This document shows, one piece after another, positions 54,132 through 64,000 of a stretch of DNA of 64,000 bases. Source of the DNA: Saprospiraceae bacterium (GTDB lineage: Bacteria; Bacteroidota; Bacteroidia; Chitinophagales; Saprospiraceae); the NCBI GenBank assembly GCA_024103005.1, contig JAGFJA010000041.1, forward strand, positions 21,811 to 85,810, in the 5' to 3' direction. The notes beneath the pieces were generated by a model. That model made no database searches. It was not told where the DNA came from and saw only the letters and a program-made list of their open reading frames with translations. A program made the translations under genes and the position numbers. How positions within the stretch are numbered: position 1 is the stretch's first letter; every line of letters starts with the position of its first letter.

Positions 54132-56144
54132 TTAAAGTGTTTCTCTAAGCCACCTGAAAAATTCGTGATGCCATACCAGGCTGTTGTATGGCTTTGTTAC
54201 CCAATGGCCTTCATCCGGATAAATCAGCAATCTTGACTTTATGCCCCTTAATTGCGCAGCTTGGAATGCTTCAAGGCCTTGAGTGTAAGGCACTCTGAAA
54301 TCCTTTTCGCCTTCAATAATCATGATAGGCGTATCCCATTGACTGACATAGTTGATCGGATTAAATTCCGTATAAGATTTTGGCTGCGGGTTTTGCCAGT
54401 ATGGGCCTTTCAAATCAAAATTGGCAAACCATAATTCCTCGGTAGAACCGTACCAGCTTTCCATATTAAATAAGCCGCAATGTGCGATAAAAGTTTTAAA
54501 GCGTTTCTGATGCTTGCCGGCCAGCATGTAGATGGAATAGCCTCCGTATGATGCTCCTACAGCCCCCATCCTGTTTTTATCCACATAGGGTTCAGCAGCC
54601 ATTGCATCAGTTGCACTCAGATAATCACGGATGGGTTGTCCGCCCCAGTCGCCTGAAATCGCCTCATTCCATGCCTGACCATAACCGGGCATTCCCCGGC
54701 TGTTGGGTGCAATGACGATATAGCCGTTAGCTGCCATGAGCTGCATATTCCAGCGGAAAGAATAGAATTGCGAAAGTGCACTTTGCGGGCCTCCCTGACA
54801 ATAGAGAAGAGCCGGGTATTTTTTAGTCGGGTCAAAATCAGGTGGGAAGATGACCCAGGTAGTCATATCTTTACCATCGGAAGTTTTCACTATTTTCTTT
54901 TCGACCTTACTCATCTTGATGGTCTTGTATATTTCGTCATTGACATGTGTTAACTGCATCACCTCGCCGTTGGAAGGATTGACTGAATAAAGCTCTACTG
55001 CGTGATTATAGTCTGTCCGGGTGGAGATGATATTGCCATTTGCAGCGATTCCGATAATGGAAGAATAGTCGTGTTCATCAGTGGTTATTTGCCTGATTTG
55101 TGCCGAAATGCTGCCATCTTTTCCTGTTATAAGGGTGGCTTCAAAAAGAGAAACCAATCCGTTGGAAGGTGCTGAAAAATATATTTTCTTATTGTCATTG
55201 GACCATGCAAATGAACCTGCATTGCCATCCCAGTTTTGGAAAAGGTTATATTTTTTACCACTCTTTAGGTCGGCCACCCAAATACTGTTTTTGTCGGCTT
55301 CATAACCATCTCTTGGCATGGAAGTCCAGGCAATTTTGTTACCATCCGGTGAAAAGGTAGGAGACTTATCATAACCCATCATACCTATAGTAAAATTGGT
55401 TGTTTTCCCGGTCTTGAGGTCATAGAAATATATATCAGAGTTGGTACTTGTGGCATAATCCTTACCTTTCTTTTTTACACACACATAAGCCATCATCTGA
55501 CCTCCCGGGTGCCATGTGAAGTCTTCACTTCCACCAAATGGCTTAGTCGGACAATCATATTGCTCTCCTGCCATAATGTCTGTCGCCTTATAACTTCCGT
55601 TGGGCTGCCGGATTCCGATGAAGACGTGATTGTAGGTTCCGTCAGACCATTGTGTCCAATGGCGATACATCAGATCGTCATAGATTCTTGCGGAAGTGGA
55701 GGAATATTCGGGATAAAGGTCGGCTGCCGTCTGATCCACTTTTACGCTTTGCGACCAGATGGCATTGCCTGTGGCAGCATTAAAGACTAAGTTTTCGGCT
55801 TTTTCAAGGCCTGCCGGAACGACGGTGGTAGATTTTAACGCACCTTCAGACTGATACATAATCCCGCCATCAGGCAACAATATCGGACCGTCAGCAGGTC
55901 TGCCCTGACTGACCGATTTGTTGTTTTTTCCGTCAGTGCCAATGGACGCAATGAAATTGGCTCTTTTTCCGGTGCTGACATCATAAGTAGTCACATTGTA
56001 ACAAACTGATTTTCCCTGATCATAGAGAAATGCACCTGATACACGACCGAGAGACCAAAGAATTTCCGGAGTCATCACCCCCTGTGCCTGTACTGACCAT
56101 GTCAGGCAGACCGTAATTAAAATGTAAAAAACTTTTTTCATCAT
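54132..56144 (-). CDS. S9 family prolyl oligopeptidase-like peptidase
   Basis: The 670-residue exported serine peptidase has a signal peptide (about 1-20; a second Met directly follows the first). Residues of about 30-420 form a beta-propeller of PD40/WD40-like repeats (SPDGNKIAWTSMPRDG, WSNDNKKIYFSAPSNG). The catalytic alpha/beta domain follows, with Ser532 in GASYGGYSIYM, Asp in EGEKDFRVPY and His in YPDEGHWVTKP. It resembles acylaminoacyl- or dipeptidyl-peptidases of Bacteroidota that cleave short extracellular peptides. A GNAT gene ends 6 nt upstream, so the two are cotranscribed. Confidence 0.93.
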   Translation of the reverse strand: MMKKVFYILITVCLTWSVQAQGVMTPEILWSLGRVSGAFLYDQGKSVCYNVTTYDVSTGKRANFIASIGTDGKNNKSVSQGRPADGPILLPDGGIMYQSEGALKSTTVVPAGLEKAENLVFNAATGNAIWSQSVKVDQTAADLYPEYSSTSARIYDDLMYRHWTQWSDGTYNHVFIGIRQPNGSYKATDIMAGEQYDCPTKPFGGSEDFTWHPGGQMMAYVCVKKKGKDYATSTNSDIYFYDLKTGKTTNFTIGMMGYDKSPTFSPDGNKIAWTSMPRDGYEADKNSIWVADLKSGKKYNLFQNWDGNAGSFAWSNDNKKIYFSAPSNGLVSLFEATLITGKDGSISAQIRQITTDEHDYSSIIGIAANGNIISTRTDYNHAVELYSVNPSNGEVMQLTHVNDEIYKTIKMSKVEKKIVKTSDGKDMTTWVIFPPDFDPTKKYPALLYCQGGPQSALSQFYSFRWNMQLMAANGYIVIAPNSRGMPGYGQAWNEAISGDWGGQPIRDYLSATDAMAAEPYVDKNRMGAVGASYGGYSIYMLAGKHQKRFKTFIAHCGLFNMESWYGSTEELWFANFDLKGPYWQNPQPKSYTEFNPINYVSQWDTPIMIIEGEKDFRVPYTQGLEAFQAAQLRGIKSRLLIYPDEGHWVTKPYNSLVWHHEFFRWLRETL

Positions 56145-56150
56145 TATATA

Positions 56151-56639
56151 TTAATTTTCTTTATATAACATAATAAAATCATTCATGAAATAGCCCTGTC
56201 CGATATCAAAATCTGCATAATCTTCTATTGTAAAGCCATTTTTAAAGTAAAAGTTGATGGCTTTAAAATTTTTTCTGTTGACATGTAGCCGCAATGGTTT
56301 TTTCTCTATAGTTAATTTTTGCAGGATAAATGCCATGGTAAAACTGCCGATCCCCTTGTGTTGCAGAGAAGTGTCGATATAAAATTTATGGATGAAGTAG
56401 TCATTCACCCTTGACTCTAAATGGATATAACCGATGAGAGTTTTATCACTAAAAATACAGTAAATTTCATGACCGGTTTTAATTTTTTCGGACAAAACTG
56501 ACGGGGAATAAAACAGAGCCAACATGTAATCGACTTGTTCCTGACCAATATTGTGGACATAGGTATCCTGCCATATCTTTCTTGCCAGGTCTGAAATAGT
56601 TTGCAGATCTCCGAGTGTAGCTTTTTTTATTTCAATCAT
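56151..56639 (-). CDS. GNAT family N-acetyltransferase
   Basis: The 162-residue protein has the GNAT fold. The beginning MIEIKKATLGDLQTISDLARKIW, the acetyl-CoA-binding motif A region FYIDTSLQHKGIGSFTMAFI and the C-terminal NRKNFKAINFYFKNGFT are typical. ATG 56639 is preferred over a TTG two codons upstream. It probably acetylates a small amine or protein N-terminus; the substrate is unknown. It is the first gene of a two-gene operon with the S9 peptidase, and such pairing suggests peptide or amino acid handling. Confidence 0.88.
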   Translation of the reverse strand: MIEIKKATLGDLQTISDLARKIWQDTYVHNIGQEQVDYMLALFYSPSVLSEKIKTGHEIYCIFSDKTLIGYIHLESRVNDYFIHKFYIDTSLQHKGIGSFTMAFILQKLTIEKKPLRLHVNRKNFKAINFYFKNGFTIEDYADFDIGQGYFMNDFIMLYKEN

Positions 56640-56708
56640 CCGCAATAATAGTATCGTGCGATAAGAATTGCAGGTTCTGTCTCTTTAAAGAAGTTAAACA
56701 TTTTCAAT

Positions 56709-57584
56709 TCAAAACCTTAGATTTTTCATATATGCTGCATTATCCCTGATAGCCTGTATCGGTGTGGTATTTGGATAGGCCTCCTGTTCGACGATGTAAT
56801 ATTCCATGCCCCTTTCTGAAGCTTCATGCAATACATTTTTCCAATCAATTACGCCTTTGCCCAGATTGACGGAATTCGAACTGTTGTCACTAACAGGATA
56901 CTTTGAAAAGTCTTTGATGTGGCAAAGTTTAAAGCGACCTTCGTATTTTCTGAGCCATTGACCGATATCTTGCCCTGCTGCATGGACCCAAAACATGTCC
57001 ATCTCGAAAGAAACTAATTCGGGATCAGTTTCGCCCATCATAATATCCTGAGGAAAGATGCCATCTACTGCTTCAAAGGAATAAGCATGATTGTGATATC
57101 CGAATCCGATACCTTTATTCCTGCATATTTCACCTTTTTTATTAAAATTTGCTGCAGCTTCCTTATATTTATCCATATTGGATTGCTTACCCAGCCATGG
57201 ACAAATCAGGTATTTAAGCCCGATTTCTGCCGCCTCATCCGCCTTTTGTTCGAAGTTTTTAAATATGTCACAATGCGAAGAAATTACTTTCATACCCAAG
57301 TCTTCAACATATTGGCTGAAACCGCGATGTCCCATGCCCCACCACATTCCTTGCGGCCCTTCATAACTTTCAATTTGTTTGTAACCTGCCTGCGCAACTT
57401 TTCGAAGAACACCTTTAACATCTTTGGGTAAATCATCCCTTAACGTATAAAGTTGGAGGCCAAACTTTGTCCGCTTTTTTGAAAAATTTACAACTGTATC
57501 AAAAATGTCAGAGGAAGGTAATAAAGCCATTCCTCCTGCTATTAAACCTATATCTTTTATAAATTTCCTTCTTTCTTGCTGCAT
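56709..57584 (-). CDS. Sugar phosphate isomerase/epimerase-like TIM-barrel protein, Tat-type
   Basis: The 291-residue protein starts with a Tat-like signal (ERRKFIKDIGLIAGGMALLP). The TIM barrel of the AP endonuclease 2/xylose isomerase-like family follows (GLQLYTLRDDLPKDVKGVLRKVAQAGYKQIE, GFGYHNHAYSFE, ELVSFEMDMFW, LCHIKDFS, EQEAYPNT). Metal ligands are expected at the Glu, Asp and His of these segments. Such exported isomerases occur in carbohydrate degradation. It stands alone upstream of the GNAT gene with a 69-nt gap. Confidence 0.88.
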   Translation of the reverse strand: MQQERRKFIKDIGLIAGGMALLPSSDIFDTVVNFSKKRTKFGLQLYTLRDDLPKDVKGVLRKVAQAGYKQIESYEGPQGMWWGMGHRGFSQYVEDLGMKVISSHCDIFKNFEQKADEAAEIGLKYLICPWLGKQSNMDKYKEAAANFNKKGEICRNKGIGFGYHNHAYSFEAVDGIFPQDIMMGETDPELVSFEMDMFWVHAAGQDIGQWLRKYEGRFKLCHIKDFSKYPVSDNSSNSVNLGKGVIDWKNVLHEASERGMEYYIVEQEAYPNTTPIQAIRDNAAYMKNLRF

Positions 57585-57650
57585 AGTTCCGATTATTTGG
57601 TAAAGTTACGCAGGGTTTCTTTAGATAACAATAAAATCACCTTTTAAATC

Positions 57651-60600
57651 CTATTCGATGGTTATCCGGCTTCCCTCGCTGTGACTGGAAAACTCCGGAG
57701 CATACATACATTGAATGGTGGATATGCCTGTAGAAAAATCTCCTCTCAGATTAGCCCGAATATCATACTCAAATACCCAGGTTCCTTGTGGAAGATAGTC
57801 AATGAAGAAGTTGGTGGAGCCATCCCTTATAGATTGATAATAACCCAATCCTTTTTGATACCTGTAGCCACTAAGAATCTGTATGCTTTCGGTTCCGGCT
57901 GGTCTCATATCCTTCAGATGCACAAATTCCATTGGTCTATCCACCCTGATGATGGTACGTATTCTGACGACATCGCCTACTTTGATGGAGGGACCGGTGA
58001 TTGGATCAAGCTGTTCGCCGCGATCTGTATTTCGAACTATATAGTATTTCTTGTCAATAGAAAGGGGTGTTGCCTGGAACACATTGATTTTATCCATTTG
58101 CTCAAAATATTGGAAATATGACGCACCCCAATTGACATTTGAAGATTGGTTTGTGATGTTAAGAGAAGCCAGAGAGGAGGTGATATCCTGCCCGCTGTAG
58201 CTCTTTTTAAAATACCCTGTGCCTGCTTCAGGTTGGGTTGATTCTATATCCAGCTGCTTGTCGCCGATGGTTACAACAGGCCATTGAGTTTCCAGATTCA
58301 GAGCCGGACCTGAAAGCAATAATGCGTATATGGCAGAAGCTGTAGCTTTTGATGTACTCCATTGATTGGTTCTTTTGTTGGATAAGAGCCACAGTTTCAT
58401 TTCATCCACCATCCGGTCGTCCTTGCTGGTTTTTGAAAATAATTCTATCAACATGGCCTGAGTTTCCAACGGACGACTGTACCAATAATATCCTGACACT
58501 TCTTTCCAGTAAACACCGAGCAAATCATCGTGAATGGCAGTCTGTCGCATCCCTTCCATAATCATTTGGGCTGTAGGGTCATTTTTATCGATGCTCAATA
58601 GATTCAATGCTATCATACCCTGTAAATAGAGGTTGTTTTTTTGCCAATACTTGCGGCTTTGACCTGTATAATACTGATATGCTTCTGAGTTTTTAAATTC
58701 AGGTGGTGCATTTTTGATAAAGGATCTGGCGTAGAGATACTGAATGTCCCAGTATGAAAGGTGATTTTGCCCCATCTTTGAAGGATCGTCCTTGTATTCC
58801 CTTTTTATTCGTTCATAATTTTCTTTCATTACACCATCACAATAAGAAACTGCAAGGCTGAGCATCCTGTTTACCTCATTGTTATGGTCATCGAGGACAC
58901 CCAATTGTATTAGATGGCCAATATTTTCAACGACACTGGAAGTGACATAATCACTTACGCGACAGCCCGGAAACCAAGGGAAGCCACCGGATGGATGTTG
59001 TATTTCTTCCAGTTTTTTCAAGGCAGCTCTTTGTTCAGACGCCATTTTGTTAAAGTCAAATAAAAGACCTATGTTTTTTTTCTGTTGTTCTTCGCTGACG
59101 GCTTCAAGGACCCAAGGTGTTTCCACAAGTAAGGCAGATTTTAATTCTTCATTTTTTTGAAGGTTACTCAGCAAAGCATCCTTGTTTTTCCATTTTTCAA
59201 AAACTGCCTTGATACGAGGGTTGCTGTTGGCAATATAGGAGGCCAGTGTATTGGCATAATATCTGTTGACCAGCTGATCAGTACATTCTGATGGATATTC
59301 CATGAGATAGGGTAGTGCCTGAACGGCATACCAAACCGGATTGGAAGTATATTCCAGCGTATAGCGATAAGGTGCTGCGGTCTTGGATTTCATCGCTGTA
59401 AGCATGGATTGAAAGGTAAAGGCTTGCTGCTTCCCGGACCGAATCATCATTGGCATAGTTTCAGTGACCATCATCCGATTAGACAATACAGGTAAGGTGT
59501 TATCTTCTCCATCACTGTGCGAGGATGTAGCAGCTGTAATGCGGACAGTGACTGCATCCACCGGAAGGGAAGGGGAGTGAATCTTCCAAGTCGTAACGGA
59601 TGACTGTCCGGCGGAGAGAGCAATTTGCTGTTCGGCCGGTGAAATATACAAGTCAGTGCTGAGTGGCTGGAGTGTAATGGCATCTAATAGTTCCAGCTTG
59701 ACCGTTGCAATGCCGCTCAAGCCATTCAGGTTGGTAATCTTTGATGTTAATTCAATGATATCACCTTCTCTGAAATAGCGCGGAAGATTAGGAAAGACCA
59801 TGAGATCTTTTGAGGTGGTGACTTGTTGTTCCAAAGTGCCTTGTTCCAGATCCTTTGTATGAGCAAATATCCTAAACTTCCAAGCTGTCAGTGCTTCTTT
59901 CATCTTGAAGTGTATGACCACATTGCCGTCTTTATCCGTATATAAATTGGGATAAAAAAATACGGTTTCTTCCAAATTTTTTCGGATAGGTGGTTGAATG
60001 TCCGGATTAGACTGTAGTTGGTCATTTGGTGGAATGTCAGCTTCTTCCGCTGAAGTTTCATTCATGGTCTTTGCATCGCCGTTGCTTTTAACAGTGGTCT
60101 TGGCCATAGGAGCCATTTCAGCTGCTTCAGGCATTCCTCCTGCCCTTTGGTAATCCATTGCCATCACATCATATCGCCTCCTATAGGGTGAATCAAAATC
60201 TAAGCGAAGTGAATAAAGGAATTCCCTGGCCGGTTGATAGGTTTCGGCATCCAGTGAAATCGGGAAGTATTTATACAGGCCAACAATGCTGTTGTGTTTA
60301 TCTGCAAATTTGGAGGCATTGCGGTATTCGGGGAAGGATATGGGCTGGTAGGTATCCTTAATGAAGACATCCAGGGAGGCATCATACATGGAGGCCAGTA
60401 CCTCGGCGACCTTATCTTTGGCAGGTCCGCTGATGATCAATTCCCACGTCTCTTCCTGACCGGGCAACAGCTTATCCCTGAAAGTTTTCAAGCGAATATT
60501 CAGCTGCTTTTCTGTCCACGGCACATTGATTACAAGTGTCTTGTTTTCTACCCTTGAATAGCCATAAGCGGTAACAGAGGCAGTAATACCGCCGAGATAT

Positions 60601-63600
60601 TCCCGATTGATGTCGATATATTTTTGAATTCCCGATGCGTCATCCAGCCACTCTCTGGATATCAATTTGTCTTTGACATAAAAGGAATACAACATCTTGC
60701 GCGATGTGTTGCGTACCCGGTACTGTTGTAAACTCTTATCTCCGGGTTTGTATGCTTCCTTGTCTGTAAATGCTGAGATGAGCTGACCCGCCTCAAAGTT
60801 TTGGGAACTGTTCTTCTTTTTTACAAAGGTGTAAAAAGTGGATGCTGTCTCTTGCTGAGGTTTGCCCTCTATTTGAAAAGTTATCCTGTAATAACCTTCC
60901 TGAAACAGAGTGGATTTGAGTGCCGGCACTGGGTTGGGTCCGGAGATTATTGATCCGTCGAATAAAACTTTATTGGTCTTATAAGTAGATATGTCGGATT
61001 CGCCCGGATAGCTTTCATAAGGCCATAATCTCTTATATTCATCTCGGGAGAGGTTGGCGGCTTCCGGCCTATCATACATCTTTGGACGCAGATAGCTGGT
61101 CGGGCTTTCAAGCAGTTCGATCTTCAGCAGGCCTTTTGCAGGAATGGAGACACCTGCACTGTTGAGCGTCTCCAGAACCATTGATTGCATGGCTTCCGGA
61201 GATGCTGACTTGTCAATATTAAGGCGAGTGTTATATTGGCGGTAGCCTAAGGTCAGGGATTCAGTCGAACTCTGTGTTTCTCCATTGATATCGGTGGCTG
61301 TAACAGTAATCAAAAAATTGAATTGAGGAAAGGAAGACTTTTTGATAGCATGATCCGGCAAGGCATTAAACTCAAATTCAAAAGTGCCATCGGTTGCACT
61401 GGTGACCATACCGTTGGCGATGATCATTTCATTTGTTTGGAATGAAGGCCTGAACTGATTTTCATAGAACCAGGGATATCGCCATATTTGTTTCCGGGTA
61501 ACTGCAAATGTAACTTTAGAACCGTCTGCCGGGATGCCGGCAAAATAGTCTATCTTACCTTTTATTTTCACCCGGTCATTTAATTTGTAAGCTTGAGTTA
61601 TCGTATCGAGTCGCACCTTAAATTTAGGACGTTTGTATTCTTCTACTCTAATACTTTTCCCGATTTGGTCATTGTAGCTCAGTGTCATGATACCTGTCAG
61701 GGTGCCCGTTGGCAGGGTAAAGCTGCCCTGGATAGATCCAAATTCATTTGAAGTGAGGACAGCCTTGCTTACTTCATTATAATTGGCGTCTCGTAGCGTG
61801 ATAGTTATTCTCTTGTTGGGGAGTATGGAAGGTACTCGATCATCATCCCGTTGGAATAATACGGCTTTGAAATAGACAATCTGGCCGGGACGGTATATTG
61901 CCCTGTCGGTATAGAATGTCGCCTGAATATTTCTCTCTTTATATTTATATGGTGGATTGTAGTAATTACTGTGCACATCGGTAAGCGTATCTCCTTCCTT
62001 GGAGAAGACACATAGAAAATTTTGGCTTACCAGGTCGCCAAACCGAACCATACCATCTATATTCGTTTCCTTAGAGAATAGCAAAGATGGCTTGGATTCG
62101 TTGTAATGGTATTTGTAAAAATCGACATGAACACGGTCTAGCGGTTTGCCACTAAATCTATCCATAACATAGTAACCCATTCCTTGTTGTGCATAATTAG
62201 ACTCCCGGATAACTGCCAGATTGCTTACTTGAATATATGTAAAGGATCTGTTGAGCTCATCATTTTCATTTTCGGGTTCAATTACAAAAATGTAGTGACC
62301 GGCAGGAAGCTGATCCATCTTGAATTCAACCCTGTGCATCCTGTGATCATCAAAGGCCGGCAGTTGGATCTCAGGCGCTCTGAAGGCACCTCGTTCCTTG
62401 AGTGATTGCATAATCTGTCGTGTATCGCCTCGTTGTTGGTATTCCACGAAGGTGCATTGATCTACCTGGTAGATAAATATCTTTGCTTGACTTACATCCT
62501 TATATTCAGCCAACATAAGAAAGGGTTTGTTTGGCAATTGTATATTTTCCGACTGTAAGGTCAGAGCCGGTTGGGTCAAGGTCTTGATTTTGTTTTTAGC
62601 CGTGATGGCAGACTCGGTGTTGGGATAGGTATGAATGAGAGATTGTAGTCGAAGGATGATTTTTTTAATTAATGATATGTCACCTTGTTGAGGTGTATCG
62701 GGTGAGTAACTATCTGCCTCCAGATCAAGCAGAACAGACCTGAGTTCAAAGGGCGCCTTGAATTTGTTGGTCTCGCCTGTTTGGACGATTGCTTCAAGGG
62801 CATCTTTGAAAAAAGTAAGTTTGTCAGGATCGACGGAATGTTGATATACAAAGTTGAGCCTTTCCAGGTCGATAAAATGCAAAGCATCCGGCTGATTATT
62901 TTCGAGGTGAAAACGCATAAGTTTTTGGTAGGTCTGTAAGCTGGTGAGGATGCGCGAAGTAGAATCAGGTGCTGATATATCCATATTGACAAATTGTGCA
63001 AGGGGCGCAAACCATTGCTTGCCTTTGATCTCAAACTTATAAACGGGTTCAGCCAGAAAATTTCTTGTGTTACCCAGGTATTGCAGTTGTTGATATGCGA
63101 GGAAGTCATAGAGTGATGGGCGCAGGTTGTCTAATTTGGAAGGGGTAGTTAGTAGGTCAATCTTAGAAACAGGGATATTTTTAAGGTTTTCGTCAGCAAT
63201 TGATTTGGAAAAGTAGTCGTCAATTTTGTGAATAAAGGTAGAAACAGGCCAGGTCATAAAGTCCGGTCCTGCCTCCTCATCTGTTGTGGGTAAAGCGGAG
63301 CTCATGCGATAATGGTTGGCATCGAGGTAGGAGGCATAAGCCAATGCTGTGAGGGAATAAAGGATTTGTTTGGCGGGTGGATTCGTACTTGTAATAGCAT
63401 TTTCGAGGTATTGGATGGCTACTTTTTCGCCATCTTTTCCCATGGATTTTATTTTAGCCATGGTGAGGGTACCGCGTATGAAGCCGTCCCATTGTCCGTT
63501 TTCTCTGAATTTGGTAATGAGGGGTGAAAGGAGAGATTCAGCAGTTTTCAGTTGATTAATATTAATGAGGCTATCGATTTCTGAAAATTCTGATGGGTCG

Positions 63601-63758
63601 GTACTTGAAAAAGATGTCATATCTGCCTGAGTTAAGTTTTGTTCTGAATAGGAAGGGTTGTTGAATGTCTCCATTTTTTCATTCTTTTTAAGCGCTGAGT
63701 TGCAGTTTAAAAGAAGAGTGGAAAAAATCACGAGTGTGATTATACTGAAAAATCGCAT
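57651..63758 (-). CDS. Alpha-2-macroglobulin-like lipoprotein
   Basis: The 2035-residue protein has a lipoprotein signal with Cys after LLLN (C19). MG domains occupy much of the protein: the MG2-like FYTDRAIYRPGQIVYFKAVLF lies near residue 615, and the A2M bait/C-terminal core VFFYPNLYTDKDGNVVIHFKMKEALTAWKFRIFAH near 1275. The thioester-type segment YPSECTDQLVNRYYAN has Cys1492 and Gln1495 at the expected spacing but Asp in place of the usual Glu. Helical alpha-toroid repeats follow, then a receptor-binding-like end. Bacterial A2M traps proteases and protects the envelope; the partner penicillin-binding protein PBP1c is not in the window. Function as a protease trap is plausible but the thioester is not proven. 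Confidence 0.9.
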   Translation of the reverse strand: MRFFSIITLVIFSTLLLNCNSALKKNEKMETFNNPSYSEQNLTQADMTSFSSTDPSEFSEIDSLININQLKTAESLLSPLITKFRENGQWDGFIRGTLTMAKIKSMGKDGEKVAIQYLENAITSTNPPAKQILYSLTALAYASYLDANHYRMSSALPTTDEEAGPDFMTWPVSTFIHKIDDYFSKSIADENLKNIPVSKIDLLTTPSKLDNLRPSLYDFLAYQQLQYLGNTRNFLAEPVYKFEIKGKQWFAPLAQFVNMDISAPDSTSRILTSLQTYQKLMRFHLENNQPDALHFIDLERLNFVYQHSVDPDKLTFFKDALEAIVQTGETNKFKAPFELRSVLLDLEADSYSPDTPQQGDISLIKKIILRLQSLIHTYPNTESAITAKNKIKTLTQPALTLQSENIQLPNKPFLMLAEYKDVSQAKIFIYQVDQCTFVEYQQRGDTRQIMQSLKERGAFRAPEIQLPAFDDHRMHRVEFKMDQLPAGHYIFVIEPENENDELNRSFTYIQVSNLAVIRESNYAQQGMGYYVMDRFSGKPLDRVHVDFYKYHYNESKPSLLFSKETNIDGMVRFGDLVSQNFLCVFSKEGDTLTDVHSNYYNPPYKYKERNIQATFYTDRAIYRPGQIVYFKAVLFQRDDDRVPSILPNKRITITLRDANYNEVSKAVLTSNEFGSIQGSFTLPTGTLTGIMTLSYNDQIGKSIRVEEYKRPKFKVRLDTITQAYKLNDRVKIKGKIDYFAGIPADGSKVTFAVTRKQIWRYPWFYENQFRPSFQTNEMIIANGMVTSATDGTFEFEFNALPDHAIKKSSFPQFNFLITVTATDINGETQSSTESLTLGYRQYNTRLNIDKSASPEAMQSMVLETLNSAGVSIPAKGLLKIELLESPTSYLRPKMYDRPEAANLSRDEYKRLWPYESYPGESDISTYKTNKVLFDGSIISGPNPVPALKSTLFQEGYYRITFQIEGKPQQETASTFYTFVKKKNSSQNFEAGQLISAFTDKEAYKPGDKSLQQYRVRNTSRKMLYSFYVKDKLISREWLDDASGIQKYIDINREYLGGITASVTAYGYSRVENKTLVINVPWTEKQLNIRLKTFRDKLLPGQEETWELIISGPAKDKVAEVLASMYDASLDVFIKDTYQPISFPEYRNASKFADKHNSIVGLYKYFPISLDAETYQPAREFLYSLRLDFDSPYRRRYDVMAMDYQRAGGMPEAAEMAPMAKTTVKSNGDAKTMNETSAEEADIPPNDQLQSNPDIQPPIRKNLEETVFFYPNLYTDKDGNVVIHFKMKEALTAWKFRIFAHTKDLEQGTLEQQVTTSKDLMVFPNLPRYFREGDIIELTSKITNLNGLSGIATVKLELLDAITLQPLSTDLYISPAEQQIALSAGQSSVTTWKIHSPSLPVDAVTVRITAATSSHSDGEDNTLPVLSNRMMVTETMPMMIRSGKQQAFTFQSMLTAMKSKTAAPYRYTLEYTSNPVWYAVQALPYLMEYPSECTDQLVNRYYANTLASYIANSNPRIKAVFEKWKNKDALLSNLQKNEELKSALLVETPWVLEAVSEEQQKKNIGLLFDFNKMASEQRAALKKLEEIQHPSGGFPWFPGCRVSDYVTSSVVENIGHLIQLGVLDDHNNEVNRMLSLAVSYCDGVMKENYERIKREYKDDPSKMGQNHLSYWDIQYLYARSFIKNAPPEFKNSEAYQYYTGQSRKYWQKNNLYLQGMIALNLLSIDKNDPTAQMIMEGMRQTAIHDDLLGVYWKEVSGYYWYSRPLETQAMLIELFSKTSKDDRMVDEMKLWLLSNKRTNQWSTSKATASAIYALLLSGPALNLETQWPVVTIGDKQLDIESTQPEAGTGYFKKSYSGQDITSSLASLNITNQSSNVNWGASYFQYFEQMDKINVFQATPLSIDKKYYIVRNTDRGEQLDPITGPSIKVGDVVRIRTIIRVDRPMEFVHLKDMRPAGTESIQILSGYRYQKGLGYYQSIRDGSTNFFIDYLPQGTWVFEYDIRANLRGDFSTGISTIQCMYAPEFSSHSEGSRITIE

Positions 63759-63884
63759 GGTGAAAAATTTAGTCAGTTAGGTATTGATTAAATGTAGTTT
63801 TCAAGTATAACGTAAAATTAAGGCAAAAAGTTATTTAGTAGTCTAAATTAGGAAAATATGAGCAGTGGGGATATTATTCTACTG

Positions 63885-63999
63885 GATGTGCCGCTCTGGC
63901 AGTCATCCTGAACTCGTTTCGGCATCTGTTCTTACCGTCTTAATACTTATTTTACTTGATGTACCTTTCTGGCAGTCATCCTGAACTCGTTTCAGGATC
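63885..63999. repeat. Two REP-like imperfect palindromic repeats
   Basis: Two 42-bp direct copies (63885-63926 and 63958-63999) share a 26-base core around CTGGCAGTCATCCTGAACTC. Each is internally palindromic: ATCCTGAA, a five-base loop, TTCAGGAT in the second copy; the first has a mismatch and a wobble. This is the organisation of extragenic REP-type elements, which may continue beyond the window edge. Confidence 0.75.
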
Positions 64000-64000
64000 A

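Overview
The window is a chromosomal stretch from a Bacteroidota bacterium, most likely of the Saprospiria/Chitinophagia type. The evidence is a SusC/SusD pair, several secreted proteins ending in type IX secretion (T9SS) sorting domains, SprB-type repeats, a PSP1/RicT protein with a long basic tail, a fused DAHP synthase-chorismate mutase, and -7 promoter elements of the form TAnnTTTG. No rRNA, tRNA or CRISPR array was seen.

Layout. 0-13 kb: RicT, dihydrolipoyl dehydrogenase, a META-like protein, a giant SprB-repeat T9SS protein, a vanadium-haloperoxidase/PAP2 relative, YidD, a secreted M14 carboxypeptidase and DAHP synthase-chorismate mutase. 13-27.5 kb: a T9SS glucose/sorbosone dehydrogenase, an O-methyltransferase, a FemAB/GNAT-like protein, DsbD, an ABC permease, a TPR protein, a GH109-like oxidoreductase, a DUF4403 protein and the compact yicC-gmk-thioesterase operon. 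27.5-31.4 kb: an AT-rich accessory island of small exported proteins, two of them broken by single in-frame stop codons, beside an IS1182-like transposase remnant. 31.4-38.3 kb: Rieske protein, glyS, an FkbM methyltransferase and the rpsL-rpsG-fusA operon. 38.3-43.3 kb: a small lipoprotein behind a perfect 32-bp palindrome, a beta-helix T9SS pseudogene with two in-frame stops, an LtrA-like protein and an alpha/beta hydrolase lipoprotein. 43.7-49.2 kb: a SusC-SusD-LamG lipoprotein locus. 49.5-64 kb: fabF-rnc-hypothetical, a dockerin-like T9SS protein, an S9 peptidase with a GNAT, a Tat-type sugar isomerase and a 2035-residue alpha-2-macroglobulin lipoprotein, ending in REP-like repeats.

The housekeeping genes cover translation, fatty acid, aromatic and nucleotide metabolism. 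The accessory part is dominated by cell-surface functions: T9SS cargo, SusCD import and envelope protection. The least explained part is the 27.5-31.4 kb island. It holds two lipoproteins with the same layout (lipobox, helical middle, glycine/alanine-rich tail), one followed 2 nt later by a two-helix membrane protein. This resembles toxin-immunity organisation, but that reading is inference. Four in-frame stop codons across three genes leave the downstream frames open, which points to recent decay by point mutation.
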